A stretch of 64,000 nt of DNA from Streptomyces sp. CG4 (GCF_041080655.1 NZ_CP163525.1:9672001-9736000); one strand, 5' to 3'; positions 27,301 to 34,261 are shown, counted from the stretch's first letter. The notes: generated by a model from the letters alone, not told the origin. Translations and numbers: made by a program.

Positions 27301-29323
27301 GGCGGCATCCTTCGACCCCGATCGCACCGTCCTCATCACCGGCGCCACCGGCGCCCTCGGCACCCTCGTGGCACGCCACCTGGTCACCACGCACGGGGCG
27401 CGCCGGCTGCTGCTGGCGTCCCGGCGCGGTGCGGACACGCCGGGGGCCGAGGCCCTGGTCGCCGAGCTGGCCGCGCACGGAGCCGAGGCGACGCTCGTCG
27501 CCTGCGACGTCGCCGACCCGGCCCAGCTGGAGGACCTGCTCGCCCGTGTCCCCGGGGAGCATCCGCTGACCGGCGTCGTGCATGTCGCCGGTGTCGTCGA
27601 CGACGCGACGCTCACCTCGCTGACCGACGCCCGGATCGACGGCGTACTGCGCCCCAAGGCGGACGCGGCCTGGCATCTGCACCGGTTGACCGAGGGACAG
27701 GACCTGTCGGTGTTCGTGGTGTTCTCCTCGGCGGCGGGCACCTTCGGCGCGGCGGGCCAGGGCGCCTACGCGGCCGCCAACGCCTTCCTCGACGGGCTCG
27801 CCCGGCACCGGCGTGCGCGCGGGCTGCCCGCCACGTCGATCGCCTGGGGGCTGTGGGCGGCCGAGAGTGGCATGACCGCCGGGCTCGGCGCCGTCGACCG
27901 GGAGCGGATGGCCCGCAACGGCATGCTGCCGCTCACCGCCGCAGCGGGCCTCGCCCTCTTCGACGCGGCCCTGACCGCACCGGACGCGGCCGTGGTCGCC
28001 GTCGCACGTCAGTCCCGGGCAGCAGCCTCGCGGACCGCGGTGCGTCGCGCGGTGGCCGCGGGCGCGCCGGCGGACGGTGGCCGGTCGCTGGCCGGACGGC
28101 TGGCGGGACTCGCCGGGGCGGAACGGCTCGCGGTGCTGCTGGACGCGGTCCGGGACCAGGTCGCCGCCGTGCTCGGTCATGACTCGACCGACGAGGTGCT
28201 GCCCGACCGGCACTTCGCGGAGCTCGGCTTCGACTCGCTGACCGCCGTGGAGCTGCGCAACCGGCTCGCTTCCCTGACCGGTTTCCGGCTGCCCCCGACG
28301 CTGGTCTTCGACCTCGACACCCCGCAGTCCCTCGCCGCCGATCTGGCTGAACGGTTCGCCGGGGCGGCCTCCGGCGACCGGAGTGCCCCTGGTGCGGACC
28401 GGCCCGGCGGGGAGACGGCGCAGCAGCCCGCCCGCCCGCAGGACACTGTGGGCGCCCTGTTCCGCACCGCCTGTGAACAGGGCCGCATCGACGAGGGCTT
28501 CGCCCTGCTCCAGGCGGTCGCCGAGCTGCGGCCGGTCTTCGAGTCCCCGGCGGACCTGACCGGACCGGCCGCCGGGCTCAGGCTGGCCGCGGGGGACGAG
28601 GGCGCCGCGCTGATCTGCTTCAGCTCGTACGTGGCGCTCGCCGGAGTGCACCAGTACGCGCGCTTCGCGTCCGCCTTCCGCGGCCGGCGGGACGTATGGG
28701 CGCTGCCCACGCCCGGATTCGGGCGCGGCGAGCCGCTGCCCGCGTCCCTGGACGTGGTGGCCAGGACACAGGCCGAGTGGGTACTGCGGTGCGCGGACGG
28801 CAGGCCGTTCGTTCTCACCGGATCCTCCTCCGGCGGCATCCTGGCGCTCGCCACCGCCCGCCGTCTGGAAAAGTCCGGGCAGCCGCCCCTGGGCGTGGCC
28901 CTGCTCGACACGTACATGCCGCGCGCGGACTCGCCGTTCACCCGCTTCTCCGCCGAGATGCTGGGCGGGATGTTCGACCGGGAGTCGATGTTCGCGCACA
29001 TGGACGCCGACCGGCTGTCCGCGATGAGCTGGTACATCCGCATGATCGGCGAGTGGGATCCGGGCGACTTGTCCGCGCCCGTGCTGCTGGTGCGCCCGAG
29101 TCAGCCGCCGGTCACCGCGGCCACGGAGGGGCCGCTGCAGCCGGGGGAGTGGCAGAGCTCCTGGGACGGGGCGGACAGCGTGGTCGACGTCCCCGGAAAC
29201 CACTTCACGATGATGGAGTCGCACGCCGCGACCACCGCGGGCGCCCTCACCACCTGGATCGACACGGTGCTGCCGCCGCACACAGCCGGCCCAGGGCCGG
29301 ACCACCGAACCGAGGGAGCATGA
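18371..29323 (+). CDS. Two-module type I PKS with terminal thioesterase (PKS-3): KS-AT-KR-ACP / KS-AT-DH-KR-ACP-TE
   Basis: 3,650 residues from GTG 18371, opening with a docking coiled coil (EKLLSYLKKVTGDLHETRKRL trimmed to the YLKKVTGDL core) that should accept the PKS-2 C-terminus. Module D is about 18467-23070, module E about 23140-28340, thioesterase about 28440-29290. This is the only thioesterase in the window, so the protein carries the last two extensions and releases the chain, probably by macrolactonisation. The AT of module D is the only one in the window with a YASH motif (methylmalonyl-CoA). The stop TGA at 29321-29323 overlaps the start region of the glycosyltransferase, so the two are probably translated from one message. 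There is no C-terminal docking tail, as expected for a terminal PKS. Confidence 0.98.
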   Translation: MNEQEKLLSYLKKVTGDLHETRKRLREAESASREPVAIVAMSCRFPGGADSPEELWRLLGSGGDAVGEWPTDRGWNLADHYDPEPGRPGKTYSTSGGALAGAGDFDASFFGISPREAMAMDPQQRLLLEISWEAFERAGIDPTTLRGSRTGVFAGTNGQDYPALLLASQESLEGHVGTGNAASVVSGRISYTLGLEGPAVTVDTACSSSLVALHLAVRALRARECDLALAGGVTVLTTPGLFLEFSRQRGLAPDGRCKAFAEAADGTGWAEGAGMLLVERLADARRLGHPVLAVVRGSAVNQDGASNGLTAPNGPAQQRVIWQALADAQLSTADVDAVEAHGTGTTLGDPIEAQALLATYGQDREQPLWLGSVKSNIGHTQAAAGVAGVMKMVLAMRHGVLPRTLHVDRPTSHVDWTAGRVELLTEARPWPAVDRPRVAGVSSFGVSGTNAHVILEQPASEQPAPEPAEPGDGPVARPHTTLPYVVSGRSAAGLRAQAAALHARLRADEALTPHDVAWSLAAGRSAFEHRAVLLADDRAELLRGLESLASGTPAAGLVQGLADVDGRTVFVFPGQGPQWPGMATELLDADPEFREHFTACAAAVERYVDWSAEAVLRGRDGAPTLDRVDVVQPLLFVTMVSLARLWQSRGIRPDAVVGHSQGEIAAACVAGGLTLDDAARVVVLRSRAITALAGHGGMASVLLPVTEVEERLARWAGRLSVAAVNGPASVVVSGDADAVRDLVADLTTAGAQARQIPVDYASHSAQVEEIRDRLLADLAPVRPRTAEVLFFSTVTCDWLDTEGLDAAYWYDNLRRTVRFADAVRALAAQDFRAFVESSPHPVLTAAVRDTLDEDGRTGTVVSGTLRRGEGGPRRFLASLAELSVRGAAPVDWTALAGTGTRVDLPTYAFQRRTYWPTPAQLTDPATAPGTDLDARFWESVENGETGSLAAALHLDQDTLSTVLPALSDYRRRSRDNAVVDAWRYRVTWKPLPATPAPVLRGGWLVALPAAHQDPDHPGHALTTAVVDTLTHAGADPVVVPVAPDDDRERIAELLRATGQDRPRAVLSLLALDEEEHDGLPGLPRGFAASVLLVQALDDLGREAPVWFATRGAVATGATETVDAPQQALVWGFGRVVALEQPQRWGGLLDLPATLDPAAAERLTAALAGVGQEDQLALRDTGLLARRLNRAATGGLGARRDWTPTGTTLVTGGTGALGRQVARSLARQGAPGLLLVSRTGSDAPGAAELRAELTALGAGHVEIAACDIADRDQLAAVLGAIPDERPLTAVFHTAAVLCDGVITTLTPDLLAEVLRVKVGGARNLDALTAGLDLSAFVLFSSTAGTIGAPGHANYAPGNALLDALAQQRRSRGLPATAIAWGPWADGGMAEGSVGERLQRHGVRPMNPDLALGALQQALDHDDTTLAVTDIDWDLFAHAYTTARPRPFLDALPEARRALAARRTPDHDPRHTPDSDTPDTGDLTRQLAALADPEQRAAFEELVRAHVAVVLNHSGPQDVEPTRSFRELGFDSLTAVELRNALSGALGRPLPATLVFDYPTPTALAEHLRAALAPAAADSPAAALPAPRATDDDPIVITAMSCRFPGGANTPEEFWRLLADGTDAISAWPDDRGWDLDSLYDPEPGLPGRASTRAGGFLDRVADFDPGFFGISPREALAMDPQQRLLLELAWEAFERAGIDPTTLRGSRTGVFAGTNYQDYASRPLDPATADEVAGHLGTGNSASVMSGRVSFTLGLEGPAVTVDTACSSALVALHLAVQALRAGECDLALAGGVTVMSTPGLFLDFSRQRGLAADGRCKAFSDAADGAGFSEGAGLVLVERLSDARRNGRRVLAVVRGSAVNQDGASNGLTAPNGPSQQRVIRQALADAGLKPADVDAVEAHGTGTTLGDPIEAQAIIATYGQDRDRPLLLGAVKSNIGHTQAAAGVAGVIKMVLALQHGVLPRTLHADEPSSHVDWTAGAVELLAESADWPRAEGRTRRGGVSSFGISGTNAHVVLEEPPVRAEPQPVHAPADGGVVPWVVSGRTAAALRAQAARLAECVTGDETLGAVEVGASLVRSRSLFEHRAVVWGTDRTELLRGLESVASGEEEALNAATGTARRDAHTAFLFAGQGSQRLGMGRELYEAYPVFAGAFDAVDAELPFGLREVVFGEDADCLNRTEYAQPALFALEVALFRLLESWGVRPDVLAGHSIGEIAAAHVAGVWSLADACRLVVARGRLMQALPSGGAMIALQASEDEVQSLLDDRVGIAAVNGPQAVVIAGVAEAVEEVAAHFRAEGRKTTALRVSHAFHSPLMEPMLADFRKVAESLTYEPPKLPVVSTVTGEAASAEELMSPDYWVRHVRETVRYADAVRALAAQNVTRYLELGPDGTLTALAQTALDDPETALLVPALRKDRPEATSLIGALARLYVDGVRVEWRVQLPETRPVLLPTYAFQRRRYWLDASDQPGDVTAAGLERAGHPLLSAAVRVAETGGLVLSGRLSSRAHPWLADHRVLGRTILPATAYLELAVHAGDQVGLGHVAELTLETPLVLPERGAVQLQLALGGPDEEGRRPFSVHSRAADAAADPSWTRHAQGLLAEECGPVPQDAGAWPPPDAVPVVPGAAGEGDWYELFAAGGFAYGPAFRGLGRVWRRDRDLFAEVALPEGHRAEAARYGLHPALLDAAVQTLLVGALDTEGAAATLPFAWNGFSLYATGASALRVHLAPTGRPDEYTVSVADCDGRPVATADGLVLRRVSAGQIPDARDTDAVDAAPPLLVQRWRRAEPQPAAPAPETVRWALLGQGDGGLAEALDAAGVHLECYADLASLAAALDTGTAAPKVVLTACTASIAPAPEATRELLASAVDLVRHWVGDERFSGSRLVLVTRGALATAEAENVSDLPAAALWGLVRSAQLEHPERLQLLDLDGATAPGDDGALRAVPAAIAAALQQSAVRGGALLEPGLAAQAPALEGDFAQAASFDPDRTVLITGATGALGTLVARHLVTTHGARRLLLASRRGADTPGAEALVAELAAHGAEATLVACDVADPAQLEDLLARVPGEHPLTGVVHVAGVVDDATLTSLTDARIDGVLRPKADAAWHLHRLTEGQDLSVFVVFSSAAGTFGAAGQGAYAAANAFLDGLARHRRARGLPATSIAWGLWAAESGMTAGLGAVDRERMARNGMLPLTAAAGLALFDAALTAPDAAVVAVARQSRAAASRTAVRRAVAAGAPADGGRSLAGRLAGLAGAERLAVLLDAVRDQVAAVLGHDSTDEVLPDRHFAELGFDSLTAVELRNRLASLTGFRLPPTLVFDLDTPQSLAADLAERFAGAASGDRSAPGADRPGGETAQQPARPQDTVGALFRTACEQGRIDEGFALLQAVAELRPVFESPADLTGPAAGLRLAAGDEGAALICFSSYVALAGVHQYARFASAFRGRRDVWALPTPGFGRGEPLPASLDVVARTQAEWVLRCADGRPFVLTGSSSGGILALATARRLEKSGQPPLGVALLDTYMPRADSPFTRFSAEMLGGMFDRESMFAHMDADRLSAMSWYIRMIGEWDPGDLSAPVLLVRPSQPPVTAATEGPLQPGEWQSSWDGADSVVDVPGNHFTMMESHAATTAGALTTWIDTVLPPHTAGPGPDHRTEGA
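18467..23070 (+). other. PKS-3 module D: KS-AT(methylmalonyl)-KR(B-type)-ACP
   Basis: KS about 18467-19741; AT about 20072-20930, with GHSQGE (near 20341) and VDYASHS (near 20641), the methylmalonyl signature; KR about 21155-22540; ACP about 22855-23070 ([10 protein letters not shown]). There is no DH or ER. The KR reads VLCDG where others read VLDDG; the key second Asp is kept. The active-site stretch GTIGAPGHANYAPGN has Pro five residues before the catalytic Tyr, a combination seen in B-type and possibly epimerising (B2) KRs. Predicted: methyl at C4 and hydroxyl at C5. Confidence 0.93.
23140..28340 (+). other. PKS-3 module E: KS-AT(malonyl)-DH-KR-ACP
   Basis: KS about 23140-24422, with DTACSSALV rather than the usual DTACSSSLV (Ser to Ala three residues after the active Cys); AT about 24738-25600 (GHSIGE, HAFH); DH about 25800-26640, with HRVLGRTILP and HPALLDAAVQ; KR structural half then catalytic half (about 26690-27880, VVDDA, B-type) with no ER between; ACP about 28140-28340. 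DH plus KR without ER predicts a 2,3-double bond (trans expected after a B-type KR) in the released acid or lactone. Confidence 0.93.
28440..29290 (+). other. Thioesterase domain of PKS-3
   Basis: An alpha/beta-hydrolase domain follows the last ACP. The nucleophile motif is GSSSG (28819-28833, middle Ser), inside TGSSSGGILALATARRLE. The His motif is VPGNHFTMME (near 29190). Length and position match type I PKS terminal thioesterases that cyclise or hydrolyse the finished chain. Whether it makes a lactone or a free acid cannot be read from sequence; hydroxyl groups are available for lactonisation. Confidence 0.93.
29313..29318 (+). promoter_or_regulatory. Ribosome binding site for the glycosyltransferase, inside the end of PKS-3
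   Basis: AGGGAG lies 4 bases before ATG 29323 and 1 base before ATG 29320. The second ATG is therefore the better start. Both overlap the PKS-3 stop, a sign of translational coupling. Confidence 0.5.
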
Positions 29324-30570
29324 TGCGGGTCCTGTTCGTCACCCTGTCCGAGAAATCCCATGTGTACCTGATGGCTCCGCTGGCGTGGGCGCTCACCGCC
29401 GCCGGCCACGACGTCCGTGTCGCGAGCCAGCCGATGGCCACCGAGACCATCACGCGCGCCGGTCTCACCGCGGTCCCCGTCGGCAGCGACCACACCATCC
29501 ACCACGACATGGCCGCCTACCGCGAGTCGCAGGACTACCGGACGGCGAACTGGAGCCGCTGCGAACGCACCGACGTGGACTGGGCGGAACTGAAGGAGCG
29601 CTACGAGCTGAGCGTGCCCTACGCGTTCGCCATCTACAACGACTCCATGATCGAGGACCTGGCGGCCTTCGCCCAGAGCTGGCGCCCCGACCTCGTCGTA
29701 CGGGACCCGCTGGCGTACGCGGGCGCCGTCGCCGCTCGCATCAGCGGGGCGGCACATGTCCGCCTCATGTGGTGTGCCGACGTATGGGGCCGCACCCGGC
29801 AGACGTACCTCGAACTGATGGAGGAACAGCCCGAGGCCGAGCGGACGGATCCGCTCGCCGAGTGGCTGGCGGCGAGGTCGGAGCCGTTCGGCTTCTCCTG
29901 CGACGAGGAGATGCTGCACGGCCAGGCCACCATCAGCACCCTGCCCGCGTCCCTGACCCTCCCGACGGCCTCGCCCGAGCTGCCGATGCGGCACATCCCG
30001 TACAACGGCCGTGCGGTGGTGTGGGACTGGCTGCGCGAGGCACCCAAGCGGCCGCGGGTATGCCTCAGCCTCGGTGCCTCCAACACCGAGGACTACGGCG
30101 GTGACTACGTGTCCGTGCAGGAGATCCTCGACGCCCTCGCCGACGAGGACGTGGAGGTCGTCGCCGCGCTGCTGCCCGCGCAGCGGGAGAAGCTCACCGC
30201 GATCCCCGACAACGCCCGGGCCGTCGACTCGGTGGCCCTGACCACACTGCTGCCGACCTGCTCGGCCGTCATCCACCACGGCGGATACGGCAGCTTCGCC
30301 ACCGCCATGGCCCACGGCGTGCCCCAACTGGTGCTCTCCACCCTGGTCTCCGACCACGAGCTGCGCGGCCGGGCGCTCCAGCACGCGGGCGCCGGCGTCT
30401 ATCTGCACCACCGGGACGCCACGGCCGAGAAGGTCCGCGACCACATCCGGCAGTTCACCGGGCAGCCGGAGTACGCCGACGCCGCCCGGCGGCTGCGCAC
30501 CGCATGCGAGGCCATGCCGAGCCCGAAGGACGTGGTGGCGTCCCTGGAACGACTGGCCGAGGTCAGCTGA
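29323..30570 (+). CDS. Macrolide-type glycosyltransferase (GT1 family, DesVII/EryCIII-like)
   Basis: 415 residues from ATG 29323 (ATG 29320 adds one Met). The N-terminus MRVLFVTLSEKSHVYLMAPLAW matches the start of actinomycete GT-B macrolide glycosyltransferases when shortened to its RVLFVT...MAPLAW core. The C-terminal half has the nucleotide-sugar site HHGGYGSFATAMAHGVPQ with the typical HHGG motif, then VSDHELRGRALQHAGAG. Family knowledge: these cytosolic enzymes move a deoxysugar from a dTDP-sugar to a hydroxyl of the aglycone, and close relatives of DesVII/EryCIII need a P450-like helper protein; none is visible here. The gene overlaps the PKS-3 stop and is followed 84 bases later by a ferredoxin. 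It should use a sugar made through the neighbouring RmlA and RmlB. Sugar and acceptor identity cannot be told from sequence. Confidence 0.93.
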   Translation: MRVLFVTLSEKSHVYLMAPLAWALTAAGHDVRVASQPMATETITRAGLTAVPVGSDHTIHHDMAAYRESQDYRTANWSRCERTDVDWAELKERYELSVPYAFAIYNDSMIEDLAAFAQSWRPDLVVRDPLAYAGAVAARISGAAHVRLMWCADVWGRTRQTYLELMEEQPEAERTDPLAEWLAARSEPFGFSCDEEMLHGQATISTLPASLTLPTASPELPMRHIPYNGRAVVWDWLREAPKRPRVCLSLGASNTEDYGGDYVSVQEILDALADEDVEVVAALLPAQREKLTAIPDNARAVDSVALTTLLPTCSAVIHHGGYGSFATAMAHGVPQLVLSTLVSDHELRGRALQHAGAGVYLHHRDATAEKVRDHIRQFTGQPEYADAARRLRTACEAMPSPKDVVASLERLAEVS

Positions 30571-30654
30571 CCGTCCCGTCGGCCACGCCCAGGCCCGTCA
30601 CCGGAACCCCAGACCACCGCACACCAGATCACCACAGGAACAGGACAAGAGACC

Positions 30655-30849
30655 ATGAAGATCAACGTGGACCGCGAGCGCTGCGTCGGAGCCGGTCAGT
30701 GTGTGCTGGCCGCCTACGGCGTCTTCGACCAGAGCCATGAGGACGGCCTTGTGGAACTGCTCCAGGCCGAGCCGCCGCAGGATCTGTACGCCGCCGTGAA
30801 CGAGGCGGAACTGATCTGCCCCTCCGGCGCCATCGAGATCCAGCCCTGA
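30655..30849 (+). CDS. [3Fe-4S] ferredoxin
   Basis: 64 residues, small and acidic. Cluster ligands are Cys10, Cys16 and Cys55 (CVGAGQC and ICPSGAI). Position 13, where a fourth Cys would sit in a [4Fe-4S] protein, is Ala, the pattern of the single-cluster [3Fe-4S] ferredoxins that feed actinomycete P450s. The start ATG follows a weak purine-rich stretch (AGGACAAGAGA). It lies 84 bases after the glycosyltransferase and 46 bases before the next gene, in the same direction. The likely partner is the P450 at 35409-36839, with electrons from the ferredoxin reductase at 32979-34187. Involvement with a P450 elsewhere cannot be excluded. Confidence 0.93.
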   Translation: MKINVDRERCVGAGQCVLAAYGVFDQSHEDGLVELLQAEPPQDLYAAVNEAELICPSGAIEIQP

Positions 30850-30895
30850 CGGCCGGCTCCCTCACCGACGACACCAGTTAGGCGGGATGGAAACC

Positions 30896-31963
30896 GTGAA
30901 GGCTCTCGTGCTGTCCGGAGGTGCGGGGACCCGGCTGCGGCCGATCACCCACACCTCGGCGAAGCAGTTGGTGCCGGTCGCCAACAAGCCCATCCTCTTC
31001 TACGGCCTGGAGGCGATCGCCGACGCCGGGATCACCGACGTCGCGATCGTGGTGGGCGACACCGAGAACGAGATCCGGCAGGCCGTCGGCGACGGCTCCG
31101 ACTTCGGTCTCGACGTCACCTACCTGCGGCAGGAGGCCCCCCTCGGCCTGGCCCACGCCGTACTCATCGCCCGGGACTTCCTCGGCGACGACGACTTCGT
31201 CATGTTCCTCGGGGACAACTTCGTCTTCGGCGGCATCACCGACTCGGTCGACGAGTTCCGCAAGGAGCGCCCGGACGCCCAGCTCCTGCTCACCCGCGTG
31301 CCCGACCCGACCGCCTTCGGTGTCGCCGAACTCGACGACATGGGGCGGCTGGTGCGGCTGGAGGAGAAGCCCGAGCATCCCCGCAGCGACCTGGCGCTGG
31401 TCGGCGTGTTCCTCTTCGGCCCGGCGATCCACGAGGCGGTGCGTGCCATCGGCCCCTCCGCGCGCGGCGAGTTGGAGATCACCGACGCCATCCAGTGGAT
31501 GCTGGAGCGGGACCGGGACGTACGCACCACGGTGATCACCGGCTACTGGAAGGACACCGGGAACGCCGCGGACATCCTCGACGTCAACCGCAGACTGCTG
31601 GACCTGCTGGAGCACCGGGTCGAGGGGGACGTCGACGAGAACAGCGAGATCGTCGGCCGGGTGCACATCGACGCCGGAGCCGTCATCCGCGGCTCACGCA
31701 TAGTGGGGCCCGCGATCATAGGCCCCGGCACCCTCGTGGAGGACTCCTACATCGGCCCCTCGACGTCCATCGCGGAGGGCTGCGTCATCCGCAACAGCGA
31801 GATCGAGTTCTCGATCATCCTGCGGGAGTCAACCTTCGACAGCATCCGCCGGGTCGAGGGCTCGCTGGTCGGCCGCAACGTACGCGTCTCCCTCGGCCCC
31901 AGGGTGCCCGCCACCCACCGGCTGGTCATCGGAGACCACGGGCGGGTGCAGATCTCGTCATGA
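30896..31963 (+). CDS. rmlA: Glucose-1-phosphate thymidylyltransferase, long (StrD-like) form
   Basis: 355 residues. The N-terminus carries the nucleotidyltransferase signature LSGGAGTRLRPIT, then AKQLVPVANKP and FLGDN. Catalytic domain about residues 1-240; the C-terminal third has hexapeptide-like repeats (IVGRVHIDAGAVIRGSRIVG region) of a left-handed beta-helix, which marks the long form known from StrD-type deoxysugar pathways rather than the roughly 290-residue RmlA form. Reaction: dTTP + glucose-1-phosphate to dTDP-glucose. GTG 30896 is preferred because it gives the family's usual MKALVLSGG start with GGGATGG in front; ATG 30887 adds METV but has its purine stretch directly against the codon. 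The stop overlaps the next start (ATGA). It is the first step of the sugar supply for the glycosyltransferase. Confidence 0.95.
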   Translation: MKALVLSGGAGTRLRPITHTSAKQLVPVANKPILFYGLEAIADAGITDVAIVVGDTENEIRQAVGDGSDFGLDVTYLRQEAPLGLAHAVLIARDFLGDDDFVMFLGDNFVFGGITDSVDEFRKERPDAQLLLTRVPDPTAFGVAELDDMGRLVRLEEKPEHPRSDLALVGVFLFGPAIHEAVRAIGPSARGELEITDAIQWMLERDRDVRTTVITGYWKDTGNAADILDVNRRLLDLLEHRVEGDVDENSEIVGRVHIDAGAVIRGSRIVGPAIIGPGTLVEDSYIGPSTSIAEGCVIRNSEIEFSIILRESTFDSIRRVEGSLVGRNVRVSLGPRVPATHRLVIGDHGRVQISS

Positions 31964-32982
31964 CCGACCCGTACCGCGCACCCGCCGTCCCGGCCACCAC
32001 CCGCGTCCTGGTGACCGGCGGCGCCGGCTTCATCGGCTCCCACCACGTCAGGACGCTCCTCGGCCCCGACGGCCCGGCCGGCGCGACCGTCACCGTCCTG
32101 GACAAGCTCACCTACGCCGGAAACCCGGCCAACCTGGACGAGGTCCGCGGCCATCCCGCGTTCGCCCTCGTCAAGGGCGACATCTGCGACCAGGAACTCG
32201 TCGACGGCCTCATGGCCGAACACGACGAGGTGGTGCACTTCGCCGCCGAGTCGCACGTGGACCGCTCCATCCTCAGCTCCACCGAGTTCGTCCGCACCAA
32301 CGTCCTGGGCACGCAGACCCTGCTCGACGCCGCGCTGCGCCACGGCATCCGCACCTTCGTGCACGTCTCCACGGACGAGGTGTACGGCTCCATCGACACC
32401 GGAGCCTGGACGGAGGAGTGCCCGCCGCGGCCCAACTCCCCCTACTCCGCCTCCAAGGCCTCCTCCGACCTGCTCGCCCTGGCCTACCACCGCACCCACG
32501 GCCTGGACGTACGGGTGACCCGCTGCTCCAACAACTACGGCCACCACCAGTACCCGGAGAAGGTCGTCCCGCTCTTCGTCACCAACCTCCTCGACGGCCG
32601 TACGGTCCCGCTGTACGGGGACGGCGGCAACGTCCGCGACTGGCTGCACATCGACGACCACGTGCAGGGCGTCGAACTGGTCCGCACCCGCGGCAGGGCG
32701 GGCGAGATCTACAACATCGGCGGCGGCACCGAACTGACCAACCGCGAGCTCACCGACCTCCTGCTCACAGCCTGCGGCGCCGGGCCCGACCGCATCGAGT
32801 ACGTCCCGGACCGCAAGGGCCACGACCGCCGCTACTGCGTCGACTGGACCAAGATCCGCGACGAACTCGGCTACCGGCCGCGCAAGGACTTCGCCACCGG
32901 CCTGGCCGAGACCATCGACTGGTACCGGGCGAACCGAGCCTGGTGGGAGCCGCTGAAGCAGACCGCCGGGGTGACCCGTTGA
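31960..32982 (+). CDS. rmlB: dTDP-glucose 4,6-dehydratase
   Basis: 340 residues from ATG 31960, which overlaps the previous stop as ATGA. This is an extended short-chain dehydrogenase: NAD-binding GGAGFIGSH near the N-terminus, LDKLTYAGN, the catalytic VSTDEVYGS (Thr-Asp-Glu) and YSASK (Tyr and Lys), then RCSNNYG and the C-terminal sugar-binding part with IYNIGGG. It converts dTDP-glucose to dTDP-4-keto-6-deoxyglucose, the common precursor of 6-deoxysugars. No later deoxysugar gene (2,3-dehydratase, 3-ketoreductase, epimerase, aminotransferase, 4-ketoreductase) is in the window, so the sugar either is finished by genes outside it or by housekeeping enzymes. Confidence 0.96.
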   Translation: MTDPYRAPAVPATTRVLVTGGAGFIGSHHVRTLLGPDGPAGATVTVLDKLTYAGNPANLDEVRGHPAFALVKGDICDQELVDGLMAEHDEVVHFAAESHVDRSILSSTEFVRTNVLGTQTLLDAALRHGIRTFVHVSTDEVYGSIDTGAWTEECPPRPNSPYSASKASSDLLALAYHRTHGLDVRVTRCSNNYGHHQYPEKVVPLFVTNLLDGRTVPLYGDGGNVRDWLHIDDHVQGVELVRTRGRAGEIYNIGGGTELTNRELTDLLLTACGAGPDRIEYVPDRKGHDRRYCVDWTKIRDELGYRPRKDFATGLAETIDWYRANRAWWEPLKQTAGVTR

Positions 32983-34187
32983 CCGGCCTGAACGAGATCG
33001 TCGTCGTCGGCGCGGGCGCCGCCGGCGTCACCACCGCCGAGACCCTGCGCCGCCAGGGCTACGAGGGCCGCCTCACCGTCGTCGGCGCCGAACCCCATGC
33101 GCCCTACGACCGGCCGCCCCTGTCCAAACAGATCCTCTCCGGCCGGTGGGAGCCGGAACGGATCCGGCTGCGCGGACCCGACGTCTACGACCGCCTGGAC
33201 ATCGACCTGCGGTCCGCCACCCCAGCGGCCCGGCTGGACCGCTCCGGCCGGGCCGTCGAACTCGCCGACGGCACCCGGCTCCACGCCGACGCCGTCGTCG
33301 TCGCCACCGGCGTACGGCCCCGACGGCTGCCCGGCGCCGACGCTCTGACCGGTGTCCACGAACTGCGCACCCTCGATGACGCCCTCGCCCTGCGCGAAGC
33401 CCTCGCCGGTGCGCCGCGCCTGGTGGTGGCCGGAGCCGGCCTGCTCGGCACGGAGGCCGCCATCGCCGCACGTGGCCTGGGCGCCGACGTCACCCTGGTC
33501 GGCACCCGGCCCGTGCCGCTCCTTGGCCTCATCGGGCCGCAGGCGGCCGGTCTGGTCGCCGGCGTGCACCGCGACCTGGGGCTGCGCCTCAGGCGGGGGC
33601 GGGTGCGCGGGGTGGAGGGCGCGAACGGCGCCGTCACCGGCGTACGCCTCGACGACGGGACGCTGCTGCCCGCCGACGTGGTGCTGACCGCGGCCGGCTC
33701 GCTCCCCAACACCGAGTGGCTGCACGGCAGCGGCGTCCGCGTCGCTGACGGCGTCGACTGCGACGCGCTGTGCGCGGCCCAGCCCGGTGTGTGGGCCGCG
33801 GGCGACGTGGCGAGCCGGCCCGACGCGCGCGGCGGGCGGCGACGGCGCCATGAACACCGTACGCACGCCACCGAACAAGCCATCGCCGTCGCCCGGAATC
33901 TGCTGGCCGGCAGCGGGGCTCGGCCCTTCGTACCGCTGCCGTACTTCTGGACCGACCAGCACGACCTGAAGATCCAGGTGTTCGGGGAGGTCGGCGGGGC
34001 CGACCGGTGGCACATCGTCGAAGGCAGCCCCGCCGAGCGGAAGTTCGCGGCCGTGGCCTGTGTCGAGGGCCGTGTCCGGGGCGCTGTCGCCGTCAACCTG
34101 GCGCGTGCGGCACAGGAGTTGCGCGCCTTGGCGGAACGCGGCGCGCCATGGGCGGGTCGGCCGGAGCAGACGACGGCGGGCAGGTGA
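32979..34187 (+). CDS. FAD-dependent ferredoxin (rubredoxin-type) reductase
   Basis: About 402 residues. The start is taken as TTG 32979, overlapping the rmlB stop (TTGA); no ATG or GTG lies in frame between the rmlB stop and the FAD motif, so a rare start is likely. The first Rossmann motif VVVGAGAAGVTTAE binds FAD, the second VVAGAGLLGTEAA binds NAD(P)H. ATGVRPR and VWAAGDVAS are the usual family landmarks, and HATEQAIAVARNLLAG matches the stretch after the FAD-contacting Asp. It passes electrons from NAD(P)H to the ferredoxin at 30655-30849 and on to the P450. The arginine-rich stretch ARGGRRRRHEHR replaces a more hydrophobic loop in typical members, which may affect partner contact (inference). 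Last gene of the tightly packed sugar and redox group. Confidence 0.92.
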   Translation: MTGLNEIVVVGAGAAGVTTAETLRRQGYEGRLTVVGAEPHAPYDRPPLSKQILSGRWEPERIRLRGPDVYDRLDIDLRSATPAARLDRSGRAVELADGTRLHADAVVVATGVRPRRLPGADALTGVHELRTLDDALALREALAGAPRLVVAGAGLLGTEAAIAARGLGADVTLVGTRPVPLLGLIGPQAAGLVAGVHRDLGLRLRRGRVRGVEGANGAVTGVRLDDGTLLPADVVLTAAGSLPNTEWLHGSGVRVADGVDCDALCAAQPGVWAAGDVASRPDARGGRRRRHEHRTHATEQAIAVARNLLAGSGARPFVPLPYFWTDQHDLKIQVFGEVGGADRWHIVEGSPAERKFAAVACVEGRVRGAVAVNLARAAQELRALAERGAPWAGRPEQTTAGR

Positions 34188-34241
34188 CCGCAAGCGTGAG
34201 GCGCACGCGGGGCCGTGGAAGGAGCTGCGGACGACCCGGGC

Positions 34242-34261
34242 GTGCGTCAAGGTGCGTCAAG
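34242..34261 (+). repeat. Perfect tandem repeat, 2 x 10 bp, in the convergent gap
   Basis: GTGCGTCAAG occurs twice head to tail at 34242-34251 and 34252-34261. The gap 34188-34305 between the converging ferredoxin reductase and membrane-protein genes is 118 bases and holds no gene. GC-rich inverted segments follow (near 34264-34300), which might serve as a bidirectional terminator, but I see no clean stem with a T-run. Confidence 0.5.
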
